Source of the DNA: Chloromonas sp. AAM2
Lineage: Eukaryota; Chlorophyta; Chlorophyceae; Chlamydomonadales; Chlamydomonadaceae
NCBI GenBank assembly: GCA_004335635.1
Contig: QAXH01005677.1
Span: forward strand, 3,736 to 67,735
DNA: 64,000 nucleotides
Direction: 5' to 3'
The notes beneath the pieces are model-generated. The model was given only the letters and a program-made list of their open reading frames with translations, was not told where the DNA came from and did no database searches. Shown piece after piece: positions 1-11,593 of the stretch. The position numbers were made by a program, and so were the translations under genes. How positions within the stretch are numbered: the stretch's first letter is position 1; each line of letters starts with the position of its first letter.

Positions 1-282
1 GTCTCTTAATTCGCTGTCCCAGAATTGGCCCTGTGATACCGTGTACCACAACACCCGTTATCCACTCCGTGTGCGATTGACGCACATACGAATACACCCA
101 TGTTTGCCTGACACACACAGTCACTGTGTGGCCACAGCCCCTGTGAGCACCACGGACAACACTGGTTCCAGTGGTACTCCCAGGAATTGTCCCAGAACTG
201 GCAAACATTTTTTCTCATGCAATGTCTTGTGCATTGGACACCAGGGATGGCACAAGAAATCAAACCAGTCAGTGTTCTGGGC
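1..282 (-). mobile_element. Left copy of dispersed element, cut by window edge
   Basis: This stretch is nearly identical to the reverse complement of 60143-60460, including the rarely matching end near GTCTCTTAATTCGCTGTCCC and the GCCCAGAACACTGACTGG end (here read inverted at 265-282). It contains one full repeat core at 161-216 and a partial core at 13-31. The two copies differ by an internal segment: the right copy holds about 35 extra bases around 60269-60320. No transposase frame is convincing, so a non-autonomous element is inferred. It touches base 1, so its true outer end is not visible. A long poly-T/TTTTG tract follows at 283-312. Confidence 0.8.
161..216 (+). repeat. Repeat core copy (family A)
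   Basis: Family A core: a TGGTTCCAGTGG-like left part, then ATTGTCCCAGAACTGGCAAA and a run of T. This copy is one of the most complete and serves as reference for the others in the window. Confidence 0.85.
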
Positions 283-394
283 TTTTCTTTTGTTTTGTTT
301 CTTTTTTTTTGTTCAACAACTTCAAGGTGAATTCAGGCGTGTCAGCCAAACTACCACACAAGTGGTACCAGACATGGCAAGGTCTACACCATAG

Positions 395-2271
395 TCACAT
401 GCTGACACCTGCAGGACCATTTTGACCACTTGCGGTACGTATTTTGCACACATAGGACTGACATGGGCCTGGAATCTGACGGACAATGCCACATTTCGGG
501 CCTTCTTATTACCAGGCACGAGAGTGAGAAAAACGGTTGCGACCCTGTCAAATCCGTGGCCATGATTTGACAACGTCAAAAAATACTTCTAGTAAGCATG
601 GACACCCTCATTATATTACCAGTCCATTACATTCCATTCCTCATTACATTTCACTCATGTACGATTTCTGGTAGCAAGACCGGCGATTTCTGGTAGCAAG
701 ACCGGCACCCACAGAACTTCTTACTCGAAGCATTATGAATGGCAGAAACCATGAAATCTATGGAGGACAACACGCCACAAGCAACCACGTGCAGAGTTCT
801 TTAAGCCCGTCAGCGTGTTCACTTTAAAGTTTGGAACATGTTTTGGGTGTACTGACAGCAGAGATGCAATAACGGCAGCTACAGGCAGTCGATTGTCCTT
901 TCCCATGCATGCCTTCGTATGGAATGGCACTAGGCAAGTAGGCATGCCGACATGCTTAGGTCAAGATTAGTCGGGAGCGTGCCATCTGCTCATGTACACA
1001 CGCCAACGGCGAGCCGTCCCCTGCCGCACTTGTCGGTCAGAAAGTCCAGGATGCATTCCAAGAGCATGGGTCTGACAACATCATAAACCATCATCATCTG
1101 CAAGTGAACATCACAGACCATCATCATCTGCAAGTGAACAAGTGAGCAGAAATTGCCAGATGAGGGCTGTGCTCAGAGCAGGAGACAATGTATACCGTAC
1201 TGACCCTAATTCCCAGTCGATTTCTACCTTGGTCGGCCGCGAATTTATGAGAAAATTTTCTTACCACACCCTGAGATTGGTCGGATCTTTCCAATAATTG
1301 GGCGGGATTGTCTGCAAGAACCTATACTTGATTGAATTTTGCTGTGTGGACATCTGACTGAAATCAGGCCGAGAAATTGCAATCATCCAATGAAGCACAT
1401 CCAATGTGGCACATCCAATGAAACACATCTCAATGTAACACATCATATGCACACGTCCTGAATACTTAATACCGCTATGAATGTTTCAGTTAAGAAGGTT
1501 ACGATATGCGCAACCATGGGCTTGCATTCAATGATTGTTGCGACGTTGTTCCAAAGCAGTAGGAAACGACGCCTTCCTATGCCTTAGGTGGCATTGTGTG
1601 TGGCCTGCCCCTTGCTGACTGGGTCCAGACAGGACACGCATGACAAGCCAGCCTGATATCAACTCACCAAGGGCTAATTGCAGAACTAAACTGCATTGGG
1701 AGCTCGCCAAGCTGTGGATTGACGCCACGGGCAGCTTGCCTAACCCTAACAAGTGGCCAGATGCAGCCAGCGCGTAGGACGGCCCCTCTAATCTGCATGT
1801 ACTTGATCAAAGCATTGGCGTGAAGCGGGTTGAGGTTTGATTATGCGTGGTTTCTTGTGAGGCAGGGTTGCCATTCCAGGGCTGCCATGCGTCCTGCCTA
1901 AACCTTATGCGCCTCAAAACGTGAAGCAAAGTACCTGCGTAAGCAAGACTCCACGCCACATGCTGCTATGCTGGGCTGAAGGACGGGAGCGCTGAAGCTG
2001 GCTGTCCGCAGTGCGGGCAAGCAGCGCAACCCTAATAACCGATACATTACGTTCGACTGGGATTGGTAAGGCGGCCTGTAATGCCTACGGCAGGAAACTC
2101 TTTAACACAGGCGGCGCTGCAATCGTACCCAGAGGCTAAAGCGCCTTGATGGCACGTGTCCAAGCACTTTTTCAGCATGTTGGGCTCGGTAAAGGATCCT
2201 TGCAGTACCCTTCTCCTCACTTGCAAGGCCGGCAACTGAGACGAACATCTGCGATTTGTCAGTGGGTCAAC
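395..2271. other. Intergenic DNA with small tandem duplications
   Basis: No convincing gene is seen in this 1.9-kb stretch; the short open frames lack recognisable motifs and plausible splice partners. It holds a perfect 22-base tandem duplication at about 663-706 (unit begins GATTTCTGGTAGCAAGACCG) and a 30-base imperfect tandem at about 1088-1142 (unit contains CATCATCATCTGCAAGTGAA). A triple ACATCCAATG-type motif lies near 1395-1430. The last part is presumably promoter and 5' UTR of the HAD gene that starts at 2272. Confidence 0.6.
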
Positions 2272-5200
2272 ATGCTGATCGAGGTGAAGTATGTTCCAGT
2301 TGTGGTGTTCTCAGACATCGATGGCACCATCATGCATGACCCTGAAGAGAAGGACTTGGTGGGTTGAGAACAATCTGGTCTTGTGCATACACTTTGGGCA
2401 CCGTGCATGCTGACTGAGCTCATGATGGCTGCATGCACTGTCAGGAAGCCATGACATGGCAGCTGCAGCAACTATGGTGCTGATTGAACCAAGCAGGCTC
2501 AGGATCTCATTGCTGTGCACGTACTTGATTCAGCGAATGTGCAATGGGGCAAGCAAACTTCTGCCAACGAGAACGAGTTTACCTGGCGTGCATGCAGAAC
2601 GCGGACACCCTGATATGCCCTCCCTCAACCAGTGGCCGGCAGGTAACGAAGTGCATATGGCAAGTGGCAGATTACAGTAGCAACCCGATGGATCAATTCA
2701 AAGTGTATAGTTTGGCAGCAGGCCTTTCACAAGTGCTTCCCGCAGTAATCGCTGTCAAGAGACCAATGCTGACCATGGGACCTTTACTGGCCCAAAGAAT
2801 TGGCATGCTGCCGACAAACATGGCTTATGAAGCAGGATGTCTAGTGCATCCCATGCTCTGCTATGATGCGTACAGGGCGCCATTTCCAAGCGCAGCATCA
2901 GACAGGTGGCGGAGCTGTGCTCGCATGGCGTGCGCTTCGTCATCATCACAGGCATGTCCATTTCCGTATCCGTGTTGCTTGCCCTCGGTAGTTCAAACAC
3001 GCCAGGCTAGACTAGACATGATGTTGTCACTTCCGGAGCAGCATGCATGCAGATCAGCATGCATATAGCAGCATCTAAGCCAAGTTGGGATGCTTGTAGC
3101 ATCAGCATGCCAATGGACCACACATGCCCAACACAGCAGCAAGACGCACGCACTGAGCAGCACGCAGGTTGTTTTGGTAACTCACCCCTTACCTCCCAAG
3201 ACTGTTGTGATGTCTCTTTGGACAAGCGTTGTTCAGTTTAGCGATCCTGCCGTTGTCCTGGTTTGGTTCTGTTTATATACGTGCAGCCTCTGGCTGAAGA
3301 CATTCATGTCATAAGACAACATGTCATAAGACATGCACAAGTCGCTTGTGTCTTTGCAGGGGCGAGGCTGAGCACAATTCTCATGCGACTGCCCTATCTT
3401 CCAAGAGCAGATGCGTTGGTATGTGAAAATGGTGAGTGATGATTACCTTCCCCTTGCTTGTTTGTGCCAATCCAAACACATGCAGTTTCACGCTTTTCGC
3501 AGAGTGAGCTGTACAAGGCCCGGTGCAGAATACATGCATTACAGCAGCAATTGGTTGACTGTATGTCAAAGGTAACTAACGAACACAGAACACTGGCACA
3601 CGTGTTTAATTGTCATCATTGGCAGCCCTCAGCCTACTTGGGCGCTCGTGCAATGCATGAAACAATGTAGGTGGCAGGCACTCTGCCTGTCACGTCCACA
3701 GCCCCAAGTAAGGAGGTGTCGGAAATCTGAGTCATTGTCTCTGCACGCCTTTCCTGCCTTGTCAGGTGGGCGCATCTTTTACCCCGGAGGCAATCTACCC
3801 ACTGGTGAGCGGAAACTGTAGGCAGCATTGTGTTCTGATGCATACCGCTTGCTTTCAGGCCTCTTTACCTGCCTGGGCCAGTCTCATCCCTTGCTACCGA
3901 GGGTTGGTCAGCTCCTGCAGCTCATTGATACTCGCACATCCTACAGAGCGACATGCAAGACATCACGAGGACACTGTGTGCACAAGTAGATAGTTATTCG
4001 CTGATATTTTGGGAGGACTTGGCAGATGGGGTGGGGAGCATGAGAACAGCGCTTCCATGACTGAGCACAGTTGGTGCAGGTAACGTAACTGAGCAGGTTC
4101 ATACTATGTACCTTTCATACTATGTACCTTTGTACTATGGCTGTGTAATATGACTATTGAATCATAGTCATGAAATGTATTACAAAGGTGTCGCTAGCGT
4201 ATTGCCAAGGGCTGCATGATTGACCCCACCTAGTTTGACTTGGCTCCATGACCCACTGGTCCATGCTCCCTTGTCCCGTGTCCGTACTCCTATGCTTGGT
4301 TCGCCCTTTTATGGCCTTGGAACAATGCTAGCGGTGTGCCCATTTGTTGCAGCGTGTCCCCTGACTGAGGACCTGGAGTGGCGGGGCAGGGCGCCGCGGG
4401 GCCGCCCCGGCAGGACGGCGTGGCCCCCGACAGGCGGCAGGGCGTGCTGTGGGACTGGTTCAAGACACTCAAGGAGCAGGGCTGGCCGCTGGATGCAAAC
4501 GGATACACCACTAGCTTCAGGTCAGGCACTTGCTGGTGATGGCACATGGCGTTCAGTCCACAGAGTACCGTCGAGCGGTGGAGGAAAGCCATTGGTTACC
4601 TTTTGGTCACTCTCAGCAACAGCCACAAATACATGGGCCATGCAAGGCATAAGCCGCACATCTTCTAGTGCAGTGGTCAGACAGGCTCCCGTGCTGTACG
4701 GATTTCCAAATGCCTACACACCTGCTGTTCCAAGGTTTGCCATACTCGTCACAGCAGAACAGTTGACTGTGCCACACATTCAACGTGCGGGTCCGCAACA
4801 TCACAAGAGCCATGTTTTGGCTTATTGCGTGCACAAGCATGGCTTTTGTCAAGTACCAATAATGCTAGGCAACTACTGTCACTGACAACAACAGCAAGCC
4901 TCGCACGTGTTTGCTGCAGGGTCCATGCCAAGGAGGGCAAAACACTGGACCAGCTGCACCAGGTCATTGCGAAGGCGCCTGAGGGCCTCAAGTGCACATT
5001 CAACCGTGAGTGGGACGGCATGTCTTGCTCGCTTTTGGCTGTGAAACTGACCGTGGCGCGCAACTTTGCATGTGCTCGGCGTTCTAGGGTGGTGGAGGCA
5101 GTGCTGTGCGCAGGGAGACAGGTGACAGCACGCGGCCGCAGTAAGTAGAAAGCCGTGCAATGATGATGATGACCCATGATGAGGCGACATGGATGAACGG

Positions 5201-6514
5201 TGCATGTTCAATACATGATCTCACTTTTGATACAAAAGCAAGCCCAAGTGCAAGCAGCATTCTGCAGTGTGCACAACGCATCTGTAGAGTGTCAGTGGGA
5301 AAACATCTGGGATTGTAGCATGAGCGCCTGAGTTGACAGCTGCGTTGACAGCTGCGTCGGTGTTTATGTGCAGCCCAGTGAGTGTTTGTACTTGTGTTGC
5401 TTTTGTGTGCACAGTCGGCTCTGCTGACTTCTACCCCTCCACCAGCGGCAAGTGCGAGGCTGCTCGCTACCTCATGGCCAAGTACAGCACCAAGGCCACT
5501 GACTGCGCATTCCTGTGTGATGACGACAATGACATGGTGGGGCAGGTGGCACCCACGCACGTGCGCAGCAAAGAAAACGATGCCAGCAGGCACTGGCTGT
5601 ACGTCAGCTTCTTGCACTTTGGTGGCACATGAAAAGAGGCACTACACAAGCAGCTCTTCAACATTGGATTGAGCCTATGGAGTTATCACTAACTGGGGGG
5701 CCTTGACCCAGTTTGGGCTTGCAGCTACGGCCCGCAAGGATGTGCATGGTGTGTTCCGGAGCCGCAACATGAGTACGAGCGAGCACAAACGATGTACCAT
5801 GAGTATTTGGTTCAGTGCCAAGCCTGTGCCGCTCCCTGGATGGGTGCTGATGTTCGGCTGTGCTGCATGTGCAGGCCCTGGCAGCTGTTGTGGGCAAGGC
5901 GTTCCTGCCTAGCGTATCATCGGTGAGCGGCGTAGTGATAGGCGGAGTACACACTAGATCGTAGACCGTAGCGACAGGCGCTTGTGCACACTTGGCAGTC
6001 TGGGCCTCACCCTTGAGCAAATTGGCGGGAAAGTGCGCATTGCATGTGCAAAGAAAATGATGATAGGTGGAGATGTGAGTGCTATGGACAACCAGGCGGT
6101 CACATGGAGCCAGGCCATGCAAAGGCAACTCCAACATATTGAGCTTATGGGACAGTGCTATTGCACAGATGCCGCTTCGCACACTTGCGGCCATCCAGCC
6201 CGTCAAGTAGTGCCATGGCTTCTGTCGGCACACAGCACTGGCGTTATGCTGTCTGCTGGACTTGGTACGGGTGTGTGTGCGTCAGTTGCCTGTTTCCCTT
6301 GTCCACTAAAGGCAAGGTTTGCTGACATGTCGCCACGCAGGACTCGGTGCGCCAGGCTGCAGCGGCCAGGCCAGACCACTTTGTGCAGGCCAGCCAGGTA
6401 GGGACGGCCGCCACTGAGGAAATGCTCGAGGCCGTGGCAAGCTGGGTCAAGTCCAGGCTGGAGCAGATGGAGCTGAATGGACCACGACATGTTCTTGCAT
6501 CAGGCAGCACATAG
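2272..6514 (+). CDS. HAD-superfamily phosphatase (class IIB, sucrose-phosphatase-like)
   Basis: Predicted phosphohydrolase of about 305 residues in ten exons: 2272-2358, 2598-2642, 2876-2951, 3360-3431, 3766-3804, 4353-4520, 4920-5005, 5415-5536, 5875-5922 and 6341-6514. Visible HAD motifs in order: nucleophile motif FSDIDGT (residue ~17), motif II VIITG (~69), VCENGGRIFY after it, catalytic-Lys segment SGKCEAARYL (~197), and acidic motif IV CDDDNDM (~218). The cap between motifs II and III includes GVLWDWFKTLKEQGW. This layout matches class IIB (Cof/S6PP) HADs; the true substrate is unknown. Two oddities are visible. Exon 3 appears to end at a GC donor (CACAG|GCATGT). Exon 6 reads TEDLEWR in one frame and QDGVAPDRRQ in another, so about one base is missing in the GC-rich stretch 4380-4415; the exons total 917 bases, one short of whole codons. 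This may be an assembly error or a recent lesion. Confidence 0.85.
4380..4415 (+). other. Probable single-base deletion / frameshift in exon 6 of the HAD gene
   Basis: The frame carried in from exon 5 encodes LTEDLEWR and then degenerates into Arg/Pro-rich sequence. The downstream conserved part (GVLWDWFKTLKEQG, then splicing in phase to RVHAKEGKTLDQL) is in the frame one base away. The DNA in between is almost pure G and C, a usual place for sequencing indels. No splice sites fit an intron here. Confidence 0.75.
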
Positions 6515-8440
6515 GCAGCGGTGGGGCCGCTGGTGCACACCAACAACACTGCTGCTGGTGCTGTTCCAGCTCAAGATTACCATAAGGCTAATTTGGCTGT
6601 ATTTGGTATGTATTTGGCTGAGCAATGCTTTCCATCGCAATGTCCTGGTGGGCATGGACCAGGGTGATTATTACTTGGACCCGAATAATCCGGCACCTGT
6701 AAGGAGACAGATGCGTGACTACCTAGCTGCTTATAGCAATATGTTCATCCAGTAATCGCTATGTCATTCATGTTGCGCCTCGGAAACCTTGAGGGCAGGG
6801 TTTATCTGAGCATGTTATCATTACCACGTGTTCAACCGGACTCAAACCCACTCAACTCGTTGTTCCCTACTGAGCTGGCATAGGTTGCGTTCGTGACTGG
6901 CTTCGCTCCAGCATGTGCTTGGATGCATTGTCCTGACCGACCTGGCAAGGCTGTTGCATGCAGTTGTGGCCATACAGCTGTTTGCCAAGTGGTTGGAATT
7001 GGAGCTATCCGCTTGTTTGACCATTCTTGTTATATAAGGCTAGCAGACTCATGGTATGAAGGGCCCTACATCATAGCACCGCTGCCACAGCAAAATGGTC
7101 GTTTGATACATGTTGTTTTCTCTTCATACCCGGCTGGTTGCTACTGCCAGCTGGTCGTGACAGAACAAAAGTACATGTTGTTCAGATGAGATCTGCACAG
7201 CCTCGTTTCAACTACAAACATTAAAAGTACAGTGACTGTCGCTTTATCCGACCAAATTCCATTACGCTATCCATGCGTCGATCGATCTTTGCTTTGTCAC
7301 TGTAGTCACCTCCGGCCAAGCATGCCCCAAGTTATCACCACAATGGCACAAACCACGACCATTACACTTTGTAAGCCTCAAGGTGGCACAACGCTTCACC
7401 CCACCAGTGTCAGATTTGTGCAGAGAACATAAGTAGTGACTGTTGACACGATTGGTGTGAACGGTACCTGATGCACGGATAAGGTTGGTGACTGAGAGAT
7501 GAATGTGCATATGCTTGTAGCTGGCAAACGCCAGGCATAGCAACCAGAACGCACCACTACGTAAACGTTACATGCCATCCTGTGACAAGGTGTCATCTAC
7601 AGCAACCTGATGTCAGCAGCCTGACAGGCAACCCAACTCCCTACAGGGTGACTGAGGTAGGAACAACAGTTGGTTGTGATGTCCAGTCACACAGGAGGCG
7701 CTCAGCAAGACGGAAGGGAGTGGACTCCAACTGCTTTCCAACTCTGTGTACGAGCCGTGGCAACTTGCAGCAGCCAAAGCGCAGGGTGCAAAGAATGTGT
7801 TAATGGACAGCATGCTGCGCGCTTGAAACCAACTGCAACTGCAGTTGGCTTTAACTGTAACTGCAGCCTTGGACCGCACATGATTGAGTGAAGGACGTTC
7901 TCCTGGAGTTGTGCACCCACCATACCAGTAAAAAAAGCCGTACATGGCAAGTGCGGCGTACCCTCTCACATGCATCCCTTGTAAAGAATAGAAAGAACCT
8001 CCAGGACCGGTGGGTTGGGACACGCGGGCGATGACCATGAGCTCAACGCAGCAACCCAAACCCATGAGCCAGATCACAAAACGAATGACTGCCTAGTGCC
8101 ACAAACGCAAAACACAGAAGGCACAGATACAAAACGCACAGAAAGGCATACACACACATTGCCGACCGAGCAACTCAGCACGCCATCACAAGCTGACCTC
8201 AATGCTCCTTTAGGCGCGCACAGTCAGTAGCCATCCGCTTGAAAACGTCCATGCCTACCCTGCACCATGCTGCTCCGCAATCCATGCCAGTCAAGAAGAA
8301 ATACAACAACACTCTGACAGTGTTGGACAGGTGGAATAACTCCATTGTTAAAAATGGCTGGTTACATTACGTTGTTGAAAATGATACAATGTGACACGTT
8401 AGCCGGCCCATGAGTTACAGAATGAGTCGCACTTATCTCA
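6515..8440. other. Intergenic DNA, no gene recognised
   Basis: Downstream of the HAD stop codon. An open frame continues at 6593-6755 (ends SNMFIQ) and another sits at 6893-7189, but neither has motifs or a family-like composition and both probably are UTR or spacer. A palindromic AACTGCAGTTGG-type cluster lies near 7830-7865. Nothing else supportable is seen. Confidence 0.5.
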
Positions 8441-9381
8441 CACCATGTTCAAGGCATTGCAGCGCCCCAGGCATGTGACATCTGCTTTGGGTTTACGAAC
8501 GGTACCTGCTGGGTGTGCTGGCTTCTCATGCTTTGGTGAAATGCTCGACTGAGTCAGCACGGGACTCGTAAGCACCTCAACACCGTGTCGAGGAGGGCTT
8601 GCCAGAACCAGAGAATGCCCCAGGCTACACATGCCTCCCATGCACAGAGCCAGGCTGCAGGCAGGGACGCCCCAGCTGAGGCTGTTCAACCGGTCCTGCC
8701 ACTGTGCATGGCATACCGCTGCCGGAGCACCTGTTGCACCTGCTGCTCTTGCTGAGCCAGGCACAGCCCACAACACAACAAGGACAATCGTCGAATGTAT
8801 GAGGAGGTCTGGGAACCAGATAGCCAGCCGCATCAGGCCGACAAGGGCTTGCCGGGAATGTTCCGTTCAGCTGACAGGCTTGATGCCCGATGCCGCCTGC
8901 ACTGTACTGCAAATGGCTGACCTTGGCCACCTACATCTGCACGCCTGTCCATGCAAGTATTGCGGCTGTCTGCACCAAGGCCCTGCGCTGGCACGTGTCG
9001 GCCGTAAACCGCCCCGCTCAGTTGTCGTACAGTGATTCCCCCGCGCCAGATTGCCCAGGGAAGATGAACTTGCAGCAATAGTCTGCAGAAACAACAACAG
9101 CAGCAGCAGCATGGCCCACGGCATAAGACAGGCAGCACATGCAATGCCTAAAGAACTCTGGATGCAGCAAACGCGGCCTGGACTGGCACCCTGCAAGTTG
9201 GTGTAAACACCAAAGCAGGTTTAAGCTACGTATTCTTGGGTCACAGATCAAACACTTTTGTGCTGAGCTCCGCAGGCCTTCACAGATCGAATCCCTGGCA
9301 TGCACCTGGTGGCTCGAGTCCCATGTGCGCACATGCCTGCTGTTCAAGGCGTACACTCAGTGATGTGCTGTTCTGCCTCAC
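8441..9381 (-). other. Unresolved 3' region of the mTERF gene
   Basis: The mTERF reading frame is clear down to 9382, but the next exon is not found. If the last donor is ignored, the frame runs on for 13 codons to a TGA at 9344-9346, giving a short C-terminus. An mTERF of usual length would need one or more further exons here. Open frames exist on both strands (for example + 8631-9035, 134 residues) but none shows mTERF repeats or another domain. Confidence 0.4.
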
Positions 9382-11517
9382 CTATGGGGTAGCTGCGCAG
9401 CAGTGAGGCCATCTGCCGCCTGGGCACACCGCATATCCGCAGGAATTTGATGACTGTCTCAATACCCTGCAGAGAACAGATCCACTTCTGCGTGTGCTCG
9501 TTCTACAGTGTGGTCAGGACTCTCCTTTGTCTCCTTCCAAACGCCTTCAGGATTGAGGAGGCTCTGCTGCTGATGAGTGTTCTGCTGCAGACTCTCCTGC
9601 CGCCCATGGCAGCTCGTCACTGTAGCGCGCCGCAGCTGTGCCATCGCCATAGAGGGCGTAATCACATCAAGCTCAATAACCCATCAGCTGCTCATCAGCT
9701 GCTCAGTCACACGTGCTGCACCCTGCTACCAGTGACCTTTCTTGGCTTAACGATTGTCAGGCGCATGATTCATGGAGAGATATTGTGTCTAGCCGGTTGA
9801 ACCATGAAAAGCCACGTAATGATGATGATGATGATGAGTCGCACGTGACCCCACAACACGCTAACGATGGTCTGACATGGCTATTGCCTACCTCACTGCT
9901 CAGCCGTGCACTATCTGTTTACTGACGCATCCATGCTATACTATTCCAGCAAATCAGGATGGGCGTCGTGGTTGCTACGCACGTGTGCTGCCCATCTGGC
10001 ACATGCACTCAAGTCTAGCCCACGTACCTCTCCCAGCAGCAAGGGCCGTGCACAGATGAACTCCTTGAGCTGGTCCTGCTCCACTCCGAGTGATTGCAGG
10101 TAGGCTAACTGGGGCGCAAGGTGCGCCTTGACGCTGTAGCTGAACACCTGGGGAAACCGCGTGATCTGTACATGCACAACGAGACAGTTGCACACATGAG
10201 GGTGTGTGCGCCCACCCAACGTGGCTGCATGGAGTATGATTGCCAGTCACATGTTTGTTGCCTGTCAGTCAAAAAAGAAGTTTGCCAGTTCTTGTGAATA
10301 CCGCCAGGAACCAGTGTCACACCACCCACAAATTGTCCCAAAAATGGCAAACTTTTTTTCCCATACAACGCCGTAATGATTTGCTCGAGTGTCATTGCCA
10401 GTGTCCATAGTCCTGTCAACCCCATGTCCACACACTACATCACCAAGCTGATAAATGAGCGTGCCGGGGATCAGTGAATGGATCGTGTCGCCAAGGTTGG
10501 TCACACCCCGGACATCAGGTCACCACATGTCAAGTGAGCCTGCTCACCACAGAGCGTAGCTGCTCGCTGTCCAGCTGCAGATCAGTGGTGAGGAACTGCA
10601 GCACCTCCTCCACCACCTCAGGCCGCATGGCAAAGGCCTGGGGGTAGCGTATGAGAATGAGTTGAAGGTCGCGGGAGCTCAGGTGGCATGGGCCCATGAG
10701 GCGTGAGAGGACGGGCAGCAGGCGGGTGGAGTCCAGCTGCTCAAGCATTCCACAGTGGAGGAAGTTGACCCTACATATAGCAAATACATGTGGGGCCCAA
10801 CACACTTGTCTGCGTACAGGTCTCTACATCCTCTTTCTCCTCTACTTTGCGTAGAACCATACACAGCACATGTTTGACATGTGACGTGTGCCTTCGTGCC
10901 CGTCACAGCTGCATGGCCTTTGCAAGCCTGATGCAACTTCTTGAATGACCCTTGCTCTAAGTGAGCCAGAGGCAGGACTTCTCCAACTTGCAGGCATATT
11001 GCTTTCCTGCTGTAATCCTGCTGTCCGTTGAATAAGACTGTGTTACTGCTCGCATGCAGAAGGACCATGAGGTCAGTCAAATGCTGTGCGAATTCAAATG
11101 GCGGACCAAGTCACCGGCAATGAACATTTTAGACTACTGGCTTGCTCGAACTGTGCTTGCAGAGGTAGGCTTCCCAGTATGTAACGATATAGCTCCGACG
11201 TGGACATACCTCGTAAATGTGTCATCACCTATCGATGCCATCTCACGCAGCACTTCCCGAGGCTGAGTAGGCAAGTCTGGCTCTCGCACAGGGCCCCGGG
11301 TAAAGTTGACTCGGACTGTTGAGGCTCGGCTTTTGAGCTGGAGCCGGCCCCAATGGCTATGGCTATGTGACAAAATGTTCATTGGCGCTTTCTTCGTTTG
11401 GAAAAGTTTGCAGGACAATTGTTGTTGAGCCCACCTGCGGGCTGGTGTTACATTCAAACGCGAAGCCCTAGTTGTGTCAGTTCCGAAAAAGTCGTCATCA
11501 GTTCCGGAAGTTACCAT
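9382..11517 (-). CDS. mTERF-family organellar nucleic-acid-binding protein (3' end open)
   Basis: Plant-type mTERF protein, which binds organellar DNA or RNA and acts in plastid or mitochondrial gene expression. Exons in transcription order: 11517-11210, 10770-10548, 10165-10028, 9466-9382; all junctions are GT-AG and in phase. Exon 1 codes for a Ser/Arg-rich leader (a later Met begins MNILSHSHSHWGRLQLK), consistent with an organelle-targeting peptide. Exons 2-4 carry helical mTERF repeats, recognisable by LILIRYPQAFAMRPEVVEEV, ITRFPQVFSYSVKAHLAPQL, AYLQSLGVEQDQLKEF and ETVIKFLRICGVPRRQMASL, each with the usual L..P.L..YL..LG spacing. The first 251 residues are supported; the C-terminus is not located. 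The intron between exons 2 and 3 contains a palindromic family-A repeat at 10271-10363. It is divergent from the IMPL1-like gene. Confidence 0.87.
10271..10363. repeat. Palindromic family-A repeat inside an mTERF intron
   Basis: Two family-A cores face each other: AAAAAAGAAGTTTGCCAGTT on the left (10271-10290) and the inverted form TGGCAAACTTTTTTT on the right (about 10345-10359), with ATTGTCCCAAAA in between. The arms can pair over roughly 17-20 bases, including the A/T runs. The piece lies wholly within intron 10166-10547 and looks like a short MITE insertion. Confidence 0.8.
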
Positions 11518-11593
11518 CAGCTCCAAAAGTTATCATCAGCTCATCATCCCCCACAAAAGCTTGGCCCTTAGGTTGAACTTGCCATCAGCTGCC
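11518..11593. promoter_or_regulatory. 76-bp divergent promoter between mTERF and IMPL1-like genes
   Basis: The ATG of the minus-strand mTERF gene (11517) and the ATG of the plus-strand IMPL1-like gene (11594) are only 76 bases apart. The interval and the adjoining first exon carry a repeated short motif, AGTTCCGRAA / AAGTTATCATCAGCT, at about 11479-11540. A shared bidirectional promoter is inferred; the 5' UTRs must be very short, or the real mTERF start is the internal Met. No TATA box is seen. Confidence 0.6.

Noticed and set aside
4220..4885. 221-codon open frame on the + strand
   Set aside because: It overlaps HAD exon 6 in a mostly wrong frame and runs through the intron. Only its LTEDLEWR part belongs to the gene; the rest is Arg/Pro/His-rich noise.
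5084..6233. Long minus-strand open frames (177 and 191 codons) opposite the HAD gene
   Set aside because: They are antisense shadows of exons and introns of the HAD gene, without motifs or splice logic.
6893..7189. 98-codon Cys/His-containing open frame
   Set aside because: The Cys/His spacing does not fit any zinc-binding motif and there is no flanking exon support.
8631..9035. 134-codon + strand open frame, Ala/Arg/Cys-rich
   Set aside because: It lies over the expected 3' end of the mTERF gene; GC-rich open frames of this length arise by chance and no domain is visible.
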